From Candidatus Aminicenantota bacterium (GTDB lineage Bacteria; Acidobacteriota; Aminicenantia; Aminicenantales; JAFGBC01): a stretch of 13,784 nucleotides of DNA. Shown here piece by piece: positions 1 through 6,089 of the stretch. The DNA is taken from positions 1 to 13,784 of the forward strand of contig JAFGBC010000255.1 of assembly GCA_016933355.1 (NCBI GenBank), written 5' to 3'. The number at the start of each line of letters is the position of its first letter. Position 1 is the first letter of the stretch. Under the pieces are notes generated by a model, which made no database searches, was not told the origin of the DNA, and was given only the letters and a program-made list of their open reading frames with translations. Made by a program: the position numbers and the translations under genes.

Positions 1-397
1 CCTTGACGATATCGGCGCCGGACATCCAGGCCCGATAAATCTCGGTCGGCGAGAAAGCTCCGGGAACGACGAACACGCCCCGCTCGCGACAGGTTTCGAT
101 AACGCTTTCGTCGACGACGGGCGAAACGACGAACGCGGCACCGGCGTCGATCACCGCCCGCGCCGCTCCGCTCCCCAGGACCGTCCCGGCGCCGACGAGG
201 ACGTCGAGCGAGCGGTCCGCGGCCAAAGCCCGGATGATGTCGACGGCGCCGGGAACCGTCATCGTGATTTCGATCGCGCGCAGACCGCCGGCGCGGATCG
301 CCAGGACCGCCCGGCGCAGCGCGGCGCCGTCGTCCAGCCGGAGGACGGCGACAACCTTGTCTTCGAACAGGATCTTCCCCGCCTGGTCCCGCGTCAT
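1..397 (-). CDS. eda: KDPG aldolase (2-keto-3-deoxy-6-phosphogluconate aldolase), 3' part missing at window edge
   Basis: Only the first 132 codons lie in the window and the gene continues past the left edge. The product should cleave 2-keto-3-deoxy-6-phosphogluconate to pyruvate and glyceraldehyde-3-phosphate in the cytoplasm. Visible family marks in order are the catalytic Glu in AIEITMT (about residue 42), the GAGTVL phosphate-region motif, FVVSPVVDE, and VPGAFSPTE. The last complete codon is a Lys in ADIVK, which aligns by eye with the Schiff-base lysine (Lys133 in E. coli Eda). The start at 397 is chosen because GGAGG lies a few bases upstream on the minus strand. It begins 14 bases after the KDG kinase stop and its ribosome site fills that gap, so the two are surely co-transcribed and supply consecutive reactions. 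4-Hydroxy-2-oxoglutarate aldolase activity is a common second activity of this family. Family assignment is firm; exact substrate is inferred from the neighbour. Confidence 0.92.
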   Translation of the reverse strand, partial: MTRDQAGKILFEDKVVAVLRLDDGAALRRAVLAIRAGGLRAIEITMTVPGAVDIIRALAADRSLDVLVGAGTVLGSGAARAVIDAGAAFVVSPVVDESVIETCRERGVFVVPGAFSPTEIYRAWMSGADIVK

Positions 398-411
398 GTT
401 CCCCTCCTCCG

Positions 412-1437
412 TCAGCGGCGGATCCGGCCCGAGCTGTCGCCCGCCGCCAGCGCGACGACTTCGGCTTCACTGGCGATGTTGAAATCGCCCGGGACCGTAT
501 GCTTCAGGGCCGACGCCGCCAGCGCGAAGGCGAGGGCCGCGCGCTCGTCCGGCAGTGAAGCGAGCCCGTGGATCAGGCCGGCCGCGAAGGCGTCTCCGGC
601 GCCGATCCGATCCACGATCGCCCGAAGCCGATGGCGCGGTCCCGCCCAATACCCGGCCCGGCTGCGCAAGACGGCGCTCCAGACGTTCTCATCGGCCCCG
701 TGGCTTTCCCTCAACGTGATCGCCACGCGCGAGAGGTTCGGATAGGCCTCCAGCACGCGCGTGGCCAGGTCTTCGTAGGCGCCGGCGTCGATGTCCTCGC
801 CTCCGGAGGCCTGCGGCCCGCTCATGCCCAGCGCCCGCTGACAGTCTTCTTCGTTGGCGAAAAGAAGGTCGGCGCGGCGGACGAGCGGGTCCATGACCTC
901 TGGCGCTGCGGGACCGTAGCGCCAGAGCTTCGCCCTGAAGTTAAGGTCCAGGGAAACGGTCGCCCCGCTCCGGCGCGCCTCGCCGATCGCGACTTCGGTC
1001 AAGGCGGCCGCCGATGCGCTTAAAGCCGGCGTGATGCCAGAGACATGGAACCAGTCGACGCCCGCCATGGTCCGATCCCAATCGAAGTCGCCCGGTCCGG
1101 CCTCGGCCAGCCCGGAACGCGCCCGGTCGTAGATCACGCGCGACGGGCGGGGTCCGGAGCCGGTCTCCGCGAAGTAAATCCCGAGCCTGTCCCCGGCCCT
1201 GCGGATGAACGACGTCTCCAACCCCTTCTTGCGGAGCTCTTCTAAGGCGGCGTCCCCGACGGCGTTGGCCGGCAGGACGGAGAGGACGCGGACGGCGTGC
1301 CCCCAGCCCGCGAGCGAGACGGCGACGTTCGCCTCCGCGCCGCCGAAATTCGCCCGCAGGACGGACGACTGAAAGAGCCGCTCCGCCCCGGGCGGAGACA
1401 GCCGGAGCAGAACCTCCCCCAACACGGCGACGTTCAT
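412..1437 (-). CDS. kdgK: 2-dehydro-3-deoxygluconokinase (KDG kinase), PfkB/ribokinase family
   Basis: A 341-residue sugar kinase expected to phosphorylate 2-keto-3-deoxygluconate with ATP, giving KDPG for the aldolase encoded next to it. PfkB-family marks are the N-terminal NFGGAEANVAVSLAGWG (about residues 30-46), the KDG-kinase-like DLNFRAKLW (164-172), and the C-terminal anion-hole/catalytic motif DRIGAGDAFAAGL with the probable base Asp282. I place the start at 1437 (MNVAVLGEVLL) because AAAGGAG lies 8 bases upstream. An in-frame ATG 10 codons further out has no such site and would add a basic tail not seen in the family. It is transcribed divergently from the thiamine genes and leads the kdgK-eda pair. 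A generic ribokinase or fructokinase is the alternative, but the adjacent KDPG aldolase and the DLNFRAKLW segment favour KDG kinase. Nothing looks truncated. Confidence 0.9.
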   Translation of the reverse strand: MNVAVLGEVLLRLSPPGAERLFQSSVLRANFGGAEANVAVSLAGWGHAVRVLSVLPANAVGDAALEELRKKGLETSFIRRAGDRLGIYFAETGSGPRPSRVIYDRARSGLAEAGPGDFDWDRTMAGVDWFHVSGITPALSASAAALTEVAIGEARRSGATVSLDLNFRAKLWRYGPAAPEVMDPLVRRADLLFANEEDCQRALGMSGPQASGGEDIDAGAYEDLATRVLEAYPNLSRVAITLRESHGADENVWSAVLRSRAGYWAGPRHRLRAIVDRIGAGDAFAAGLIHGLASLPDERAALAFALAASALKHTVPGDFNIASEAEVVALAAGDSSGRIRR

Positions 1438-1471
1438 GCCTGGTCTCCTTTCGGTTCGGACCGACAACCGT

Positions 1472-1501
1472 TATATGCCACAAGTCCGGAGGCGGACGCA
1501 A
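1472..1501 (-). promoter_or_regulatory. possible weak promoter for kdgK-eda
   Basis: On the minus strand, TTGCGT (1501-1496) and CATATA (1477-1472) are separated by 18 bases. This would start transcription near 1464-1466, about 28 bases before the kdgK start and upstream of its ribosome site. Both boxes match the sigma70 consensus imperfectly, so this is only the best candidate in the divergent gap. A short imperfect inverted repeat (CGGAC at 1457-1461 and GTCCG at 1484-1488) brackets the -10 region and might hold a regulator, but at five base pairs it could easily be chance. Confidence 0.3.
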
Positions 1502-1520
1502 ACGGAAAAGGAAGCGGCTT

Positions 1521-1550
1521 TTGAAATGCGCGGCCGGGATTTGGTAAAAT
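1521..1550 (+). promoter_or_regulatory. sigma70-type promoter for the thiMEL operon
   Basis: TTGAAA at 1521-1526 and TAAAAT at 1545-1550 are separated by 18 bases; each box differs from the consensus by a single base. The predicted start near 1557 leaves a leader of only about 20 bases containing the ribosome site GGAAAGGA (1563-1570). That leader is far too short to hold a TPP riboswitch, so expression from this promoter is either constitutive or controlled by a protein. Confidence 0.75.
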
Positions 1551-1577
1551 GCGATTATTCCGGGAAAGGACAAAGAC

Positions 1578-2381
1578 ATGACCATGGTTCAGGGAGTCTG
1601 GAACGACATCGCCGCGATCCGAGCCCGCGCCCCGCTCGTCCACAACATCACGAACTACGTCGTCATGAACCTGACCGCCAACGCGCTCCTGGCCCTGGGC
1701 GCGTCGCCCGTGATGGCCCACGCCGCGGAGGAGGTCGAGGATATGGTCGGGATCGCGGACGCGCTCGTCCTCAACATCGGGACGCTGAGCCGGCCCTGGA
1801 TCGAAGCCATGGAGAAGGCGGCCGGCGCGGCCGGCCGCAAAGGGATTCCGGTCGTGGTCGACCCGGTCGGGGCCGGGGCGACGCCGTTCCGGACCGCGAC
1901 GGCCCTCCGACTCATCGCCGCGGCCCGTCCCGCCGTCCTGCGCGGAAACGCCTCCGAGATCCGCGCTCTGGCCCTCTCCAAGGCCGAAACCAAAGGCGTC
2001 GACAGCCGTCACGGCGCGGAAGAGGCCGTCGAGGCCGCCCGGACGATCGCCCGGCGGACGGGAGGCGCCGTTTCGGTCAGTGGACCGGTCGATATCGTCG
2101 TCGACGGAAGCGGCATCGTCCGCGCCGCCAACGGCCACCCGCTGATGCCCCGGGTCACTGGACTCGGCTGCGTCGCGTCGGCGTTGACCGGGGCCTTTGC
2201 CGCCGTCAACCCCTCGCCCCTGAGGGCCGCCGCTCACGCCATGGCCGTCATGGGGATCGCCGGCGAACTGGCCGGCGCCGAAGCGGCCGGGCCGGCCTCC
2301 TTTCAAGTCCGATTCCTGGACGCTCTCTACGCGATCACCGAAGAGGACATCACGCGTCTATTAAAGATCGAGACGGCATGA
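1578..2381 (+). CDS. thiM: hydroxyethylthiazole kinase
   Basis: Phosphorylates 4-methyl-5-(2-hydroxyethyl)thiazole with ATP, the thiazole salvage step of thiamine biosynthesis. The 267-residue length is normal. Recognised motifs in order are PLVHNITNYVVMN (19-31), LGASPVMAHAAEEVEDM (40-56), ALVLNIGTL (62-70), VVVDPVGAGATPFR (92-105), RGNASEI (122-128), KGVDS (139-143), and VTGLGC, whose Cys198 falls at the position of the catalytic-site cysteine of the B. subtilis enzyme. The start at 1578 has GGAAAGGA seven bases upstream; a second ATG two codons on is less well placed. It is the first gene after a strong promoter and its stop overlaps the thiE start (ATGA), indicating translational coupling. 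No feature suggests truncation or foreign origin. Confidence 0.97.
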   Translation: MTMVQGVWNDIAAIRARAPLVHNITNYVVMNLTANALLALGASPVMAHAAEEVEDMVGIADALVLNIGTLSRPWIEAMEKAAGAAGRKGIPVVVDPVGAGATPFRTATALRLIAAARPAVLRGNASEIRALALSKAETKGVDSRHGAEEAVEAARTIARRTGGAVSVSGPVDIVVDGSGIVRAANGHPLMPRVTGLGCVASALTGAFAAVNPSPLRAAAHAMAVMGIAGELAGAEAAGPASFQVRFLDALYAITEEDITRLLKIETA

Positions 2382-3028
2382 ATCGACTTCCCGATCCGCT
2401 CTTGATCCTCGTCACCGACCGCGGCTACGCGGGCGGGCGGCCGCTTCCGGAAATCGTCCGCGCGGCGCTCCGCGGCGGCGTTACGGCCGTCCAGTTGCGG
2501 GAGAAGGATTGTCCGGCCCGGGAGGTCCTGGAGATCGGGAAGAGCCTCCTGGCCGTCTGCCGGCCTCTCGGCGTCCCGCTCATCGTCAACGACCGCGCCG
2601 ACATCGCCCTGGCGCTCGGCGCCGAAGGCCTCCACGTCGGCCAGCACGACCTCTCGGTCCGGGACGCGCGCCGCTTGCTCGGCCCCGGCGCCGTCCTTGG
2701 GCTCTCGGTCGAAACCGAGGAACAGGCGATCGACGCCGAAGCCGAGGACGTCGACTATCTCGGGGTCAGCCCCGTTTTCGTGACGCCGACCAAGCCGGAC
2801 GCCCGGAACGCCTGGGGAATCGAGGGTCTCCGTCGCCTGCGCCGCCGGACGCGCCGCCTCCTCGTCGCCATCGGCGGCGTCAACGCCCGGACCGCGGCCG
2901 CCGTCGCCGCGGCGGGAGCGGACGGCCTCGCCGTCGTCTCCGCCGTCTGCGGCGCCGACGACCCTGAGCGGGCGGCCCGCGAGATCCGCGACGCCATGGA
3001 CGAGGGGCGCGCGCGGAGGACGGCCTGA
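2378..3028 (+). CDS. thiE: thiamine-phosphate synthase (thiamine-phosphate pyrophosphorylase)
   Basis: Joins hydroxymethylpyrimidine diphosphate with thiazole phosphate to make thiamine monophosphate in the cytoplasm. The 216-residue TIM-barrel protein shows LVTDR (11-15), the diphosphate-binding VQLREKD (38-44), the IVNDRADIAL segment (69-78), GLHVGQHD (84-91), the SPVFVTPTK loop (131-139) and IGGVN (165-169). The usual family loop is G-P-[IV]-F-x-T-x-T-K, so the Ser in SPVF is a mild deviation. The ATG at 2378 overlaps the thiM stop by ATGA, which decides the start. The protein ends with a short Arg-rich tail. It uses the product of ThiM and feeds ThiL, which begins immediately after it. 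Confidence 0.96.
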   Translation: MNRLPDPLLILVTDRGYAGGRPLPEIVRAALRGGVTAVQLREKDCPAREVLEIGKSLLAVCRPLGVPLIVNDRADIALALGAEGLHVGQHDLSVRDARRLLGPGAVLGLSVETEEQAIDAEAEDVDYLGVSPVFVTPTKPDARNAWGIEGLRRLRRRTRRLLVAIGGVNARTAAAVAAAGADGLAVVSAVCGADDPERAAREIRDAMDEGRARRTA

Positions 3029-3029
3029 G

Positions 3030-4049
3030 ATGAAGCTCTCCGACCTGGGCGAATTCGGGCTGATCGCGCGCTTCGCGCCCCCCTTCCTCAAGGGTCTGGG
3101 GCGAAGCGTCACCGGCATCGGCGACGACTGCGCCGTCCTCCCCTGGACGAAGCGCGCCGCGCTCCTCGTGACGACCGACATGCTGCTCGAAGGGGTCCAC
3201 TTCCTACGGGCCACGATCTCGGCGTCCGACCTCGGCGCGAAATCCCTCGCCGTGAACCTGAGCGACGTCGCGGCCATGGCCGGCACGCCCCGCAGCGCAT
3301 TTCTGTCCCTCGCCCTCCCTGCCGACATCGGCCTGGACTGGGTGGACGGTTTCTTTCGCGGGCTGAGACGGCTCGCCCGCGTCCACGGCGTTTCGCTCCT
3401 CGGCGGAGACACGACGCATTCGAAAGGCCCGATCGTCGTCAACATCGCCGTCCTGGGCACCGCGGCGCCCGGCGCGATCAGGTTTCGATCGACGGCCCGG
3501 GTCGGGGATATCATCGCGGTCACCGGCGTCCTCGGCGATTCCGGCGCCGGGCTCCGCGTCCTGACCGAGGGCTTGCCGATCGGACGGGATGAGCGGCCCC
3601 TCGTCGCCGCCCACCGCCGTCCGCGCGCCCACCTCGCAGAAGGCGCCTGGCTGGGACGCCGGCCCTGCGTCCGCGCCCTCATGGACGTCTCGGACGGAAT
3701 CGACTCCGACCTGAAACGCATCCTTGAGGCCTCGCGGCGCGGGGCGGCGCTCGACCTCGAAAAGCTTCCCCTCTCGCCCTCCCTCTTCGCGGTCTGCCGG
3801 GAGCACGGCTGGAAACCCCTCGACTTCGCCCTGTCCGGCGGCGAGGACTACTGCCTTCTGACGACGGTCGCGCCCGACGCGTTCGGCCCTGTCGCCGCGG
3901 CTTTCCGGCGCCGCTTCGGCCGTCCTCTGTTCGAGATCGGCCGGGTCACGGACCGGAAGGGTGTCCTGGCCTACCGGCTTCACGGACGGCCCAAGGAGAT
4001 CCGCCGCCGCGGCTACGACCACTTCAAGCGCCATGAGGCGCGTCGATAG
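3030..4049 (+). CDS. thiL: thiamine-monophosphate kinase
   Basis: Phosphorylates thiamine monophosphate to the cofactor thiamine diphosphate using ATP; it belongs to the AIR-synthase-like (PurM) fold family. Visible marks are GIGDDCAVL (29-37) with metal-binding Asp32 and Asp33, TDMLLEGVHF (49-58), NLSDVAAMAG (76-85), LGGDTT (about 124-129), MDVSDGID (about 218-225), SGGEDY, and the C-terminal GYDHF in place of the more usual GWDHF. Length, 339 residues, is normal for ThiL. Only one base separates the thiE stop from this ATG, and GGAGGA at 3015-3020 inside thiE serves as its ribosome site. The operon therefore encodes thiazole salvage, ring joining and final phosphorylation. ThiD, needed for the pyrimidine half, is not in this window. 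Confidence 0.96.
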   Translation: MKLSDLGEFGLIARFAPPFLKGLGRSVTGIGDDCAVLPWTKRAALLVTTDMLLEGVHFLRATISASDLGAKSLAVNLSDVAAMAGTPRSAFLSLALPADIGLDWVDGFFRGLRRLARVHGVSLLGGDTTHSKGPIVVNIAVLGTAAPGAIRFRSTARVGDIIAVTGVLGDSGAGLRVLTEGLPIGRDERPLVAAHRRPRAHLAEGAWLGRRPCVRALMDVSDGIDSDLKRILEASRRGAALDLEKLPLSPSLFAVCREHGWKPLDFALSGGEDYCLLTTVAPDAFGPVAAAFRRRFGRPLFEIGRVTDRKGVLAYRLHGRPKEIRRRGYDHFKRHEARR

Positions 4050-4058
4050 GACATCGCC

Positions 4059-4931
4059 ATGACCATCACACCCGAGGAAATCCGCAGGCTCGCCGTCAAC
4101 TTGGCCCTGATCGGGCTGGGGAGCGTCTTCATGGCCCTCTCCTACGCTCTGTTCCTGATCCCCCATCATTTCGTCCCCGGCGGCGTCTCGGGCATCGCCA
4201 TCATCCTGAACTATTTCTTCCGCCTCCCGGTCGGCGCCATGATGCTCAGCCTCAACATCCCCATCCTCCTCCTCGGCACCCGGGTCATGGGCCGCGATTA
4301 CGCCCTGAAAAGCCTGCTCGGGATGGGGGTGTCCGCGGCCCTGATCGACGTCTTCGACCGCGTCCTCCGCCTCGGGTCGGCCACCGAGAACCCCATCCTG
4401 GCCTCGATCTACGGCGGCATCCTGCTCGGCGTCGGGCTGGGCTTCGTCTTCCGCGGCCGGGCCACGACGGGCGGCAGCGACATCATCGGGCAAATCCTCA
4501 ACAAGTACACGGGCGTCACGATCGGGTTCGGGATCATGATCGTCGATTTTCTCGTGATCTCGGCCTCCGGGATCGCCTACAGGAACCTCGAGGCTCCGCT
4601 CTACGGATACATCGTCCTCTTCCTGTCGACCAAGGTCCTGGACATGATCCTCGAAGGCTGGAACTACTCCAAGCTCGTCATGATCACCTCGACCCGGACG
4701 GACGCGATCGAGGACTTCATCCTCAAGAAGCTCGACCGAAGCGGGACGGCCCTCAAGTCGCGCTCGCTCTTCCTGAATCGGGAGGGCGAGATCATTTTGA
4801 CCGTCATCCACCGCAAGCAGCTCAGCGAGCTGCGCGACTTCATCAAACGCGTCGACCCCGACGCCTTCGTCATCATCAACGATACCTACACGGTCCTCGG
4901 AAAAGGCTTCAAATCCACGGTCATAACGTGA
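4059..4931 (+). CDS. YitT family membrane protein (DUF161 plus C-terminal DUF2179)
   Basis: A 290-residue integral membrane protein of unproven function. The N-terminal two thirds hold about six hydrophobic segments (roughly residues 14-32, 38-72 as a pair, 82-100, 112-130, 154-172 and 183-200). They include the family-like HHFVPGGVSGIAIIL stretch after the first segment and GRATTGGSDIIGQIL (about 135-149). The remainder is a soluble domain of the DUF2179 type, with SGTALKSRSLF, the DPDAFVIIND strand and a GKGF motif near the end. The start at 4059 has TAGGA at 4047-4051, overlapping the thiL stop. The nine-base gap suggests co-transcription with thiMEL, but YitT proteins occur in many contexts, so a thiamine link is only positional. 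Family call is confident; role unknown. Confidence 0.9.
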   Translation: MTITPEEIRRLAVNLALIGLGSVFMALSYALFLIPHHFVPGGVSGIAIILNYFFRLPVGAMMLSLNIPILLLGTRVMGRDYALKSLLGMGVSAALIDVFDRVLRLGSATENPILASIYGGILLGVGLGFVFRGRATTGGSDIIGQILNKYTGVTIGFGIMIVDFLVISASGIAYRNLEAPLYGYIVLFLSTKVLDMILEGWNYSKLVMITSTRTDAIEDFILKKLDRSGTALKSRSLFLNREGEIILTVIHRKQLSELRDFIKRVDPDAFVIINDTYTVLGKGFKSTVIT

Positions 4932-4959
4932 CGGCATCTCATTCGGAATCCCTCTCTTA

Positions 4960-4992
4960 AAGGGGCGAAGGAGATGTTATCCTCAGCCCCTT
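4960..4992 (+). terminator. strong imperfect hairpin after yitT, possible terminator
   Basis: AAGGGGC (4960-4966) pairs with GCCCCTT (4986-4992). Inside it, after a two-by-two mismatch, AGGA (4969-4972) pairs with TCCT (4980-4983) around a seven-base loop. The stem is stable and lies 28 bases after the yitT stop, where a terminator would be expected. There is no T-run downstream on the plus strand, so it is not a classical intrinsic terminator. On the minus strand a short TTTAAG follows it. It could equally be a processing or mRNA-protecting stem. Confidence 0.45.
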
Positions 4993-4993
4993 G

Positions 4994-5006
4994 TGAGACT
5001 ATCTCA
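4994..5006. promoter_or_regulatory. 13-base palindrome upstream of the fbp promoter, possible operator
   Basis: TGAGA-CTA-TCTCA is a perfect inverted repeat with a three-base centre. It lies 32 bases upstream of the candidate -35 box of fbp, and the half-site TGAGAC recurs at 5050-5055 inside the promoter spacer. This geometry would suit a dimeric regulator, but a five-base arm can arise by chance and no regulator gene is nearby. Confidence 0.3.
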
Positions 5007-5038
5007 GCCGGGCGTTCGACGGCTCCGCGCCTAATCTA

Positions 5039-5066
5039 TTGACCCGCCCTGAGACCCTGTGATATG
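5039..5066 (+). promoter_or_regulatory. candidate extended -10 promoter for fbp
   Basis: TTGACC (5039-5044), a 16-base spacer, and GATATG (5061-5066) preceded by TG at 5058-5059 make a TG-extended -10 arrangement with a good -35 and a poor -10. Initiation would fall near 5073, at the edge of the start codon at 5075, leaving essentially no leader. Because a GAGG ribosome site (5066-5069) also exists, transcription from a further-upstream promoter through the hairpin region is an alternative. Confidence 0.4.
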
Positions 5067-5074
5067 AGGGGAAT

Positions 5075-6064
5075 ATGCTTCAGTTCGAACAAACCTTCAT
5101 GGATTTCCTTCTCGAGCATCAGGAACGCCACAACCGGACCTACCACTTCCTGATCCTGATGAACTCGATCCTGAACGCGGCCAAGCGCATCCAGCACTAC
5201 TACCTGACCGGGGCGCTGCGCGGAAACCTGGGGCTGGCCGGGTCGGTCAACGTCCAGGGCGAGAACGTCCTCAAGATGGACGAGATCGCCAACGACGTCG
5301 TCAAGCACTACCTGAGCCGGTCGGGCCGCGTCATCCAGGCCGTCAGCGAGGAGGAGGACGTCCCGATCGACATGAACCTCGAGGGCGGCCGCTACTTCGT
5401 CTATTACGACCCGATGGACGGCTCCTCGAACGTCCCCCACAACCTGCCGGTCGGATTCCTGTTCGGGGTCGCCAAGCGGAACCTCGACGGCCCTGAAGAT
5501 CTCCACCTCCGGCCGGGCCGGAGCTACATCGCGGCCGGCATGTTCGTCATCCCGACCGGAACCTTCACGATCGCCCTCCGCCAAGCGGGCTGCTGGCGCT
5601 TCCACATCGACGAGATACAGAACTTCGTCAAGCCGACCCGAATGACGCTGCCCGAAAACCGCAAGACCTGGGAGGTCTCCTACAACTCCGCCAACCGCGA
5701 GACCTACAGCAGCGCCCTCCAGAAATGGCTGGCCGCGAACGAGCGGAAATACGCTTTCCGTTACCTGGGCGCGCTGGCCGGGGACTTCCACCGCATCCTG
5801 ACCAACGGCGGGATTTTCATGTACCCGGCCATCGTCAACCATCCCGACCCCAAGAAAAACAGGCCGAGCGGCAAGCTCCGCCTCATGTACGAGGCCGCGG
5901 TGACCGCCTTCATGTGCCACGAGGCCGGCGGACTGGCCGTGGACGAGCAGGCCCGCAGCATCCTCGACGTCGTCCCTGAGACGCCGCACCAGCGGACGGC
6001 CCTCTATCTCGGCAGCGCCCCGCTCGTCCAAGAAGTCGCCGCCGCGCTGTCCCAGAAGGCCTGA
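5075..6064 (+). CDS. fbp: fructose-1,6-bisphosphatase, class I
   Basis: Hydrolyses fructose-1,6-bisphosphate to fructose-6-phosphate, the committed gluconeogenic step. The 329-residue length is typical. Class I marks are GSVNVQGENVLKMDEIAND (56-74), the metal-binding EE in VSEEED (90-95), DPMDGSSN (112-119) with Asp112 and Asp115, GDFHRILTNGGIFMYP, the substrate-binding GKLRLMYE with the last metal Glu, and ETPHQRTALYLGS near the C-terminus. The loop after DGSSN reads VPHNLPVG rather than the common IDxNxxVG. By-eye alignment with the pig enzyme puts Leu26 at AMP-site Thr31, Arg106 at Lys112 and Lys134 at Arg140, so AMP inhibition may be altered. The ATG at 5075 has GAGG five bases upstream; Met9 is a less likely alternative. 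It is followed 25 bases later by a permease gene. Confidence 0.94.
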   Translation: MLQFEQTFMDFLLEHQERHNRTYHFLILMNSILNAAKRIQHYYLTGALRGNLGLAGSVNVQGENVLKMDEIANDVVKHYLSRSGRVIQAVSEEEDVPIDMNLEGGRYFVYYDPMDGSSNVPHNLPVGFLFGVAKRNLDGPEDLHLRPGRSYIAAGMFVIPTGTFTIALRQAGCWRFHIDEIQNFVKPTRMTLPENRKTWEVSYNSANRETYSSALQKWLAANERKYAFRYLGALAGDFHRILTNGGIFMYPAIVNHPDPKKNRPSGKLRLMYEAAVTAFMCHEAGGLAVDEQARSILDVVPETPHQRTALYLGSAPLVQEVAAALSQKA

Positions 6065-6089
6065 CCGGGCCGACGCGGAGGACGTCCGC

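Noticed and set aside
1456..1489. Inverted repeat CGGAC/GTCCG bracketing the kdgK -10 region as an operator
   Set aside because: Only five base pairs per arm with a 22-base gap in high-GC DNA; chance is sufficient.
1550..1578. Search for a TPP riboswitch before thiM
   Set aside because: The predicted leader is about 20 bases and contains only the ribosome site; no CUGAGA/ACCUGA-type elements are visible in the divergent gap.
941..1585. Minus-strand frame starting in the divergent gap and overlapping kdgK
   Set aside because: It is kdgK read in a shifted frame, Arg-rich with no motif, and it crosses the thiM promoter.
1436..3028. A 530-codon plus-strand frame that includes thiE in its second half
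   Set aside because: Only the part from 2378 is ThiE. The upstream part is the wrong frame of thiM, Arg/Pro-rich and without motifs, so this is not a fusion protein.
3204..4937. Long antisense open frame (577 codons) opposite thiL and yitT, and similar ones at 5910-7754, 7514-8668, 8740-9927 and 10675-11994
   Set aside because: All are rich in Asp, Glu, Arg, Gly and Gln, show no domain motifs, and lie exactly opposite well-recognised genes. They are expected from high-GC codon use.
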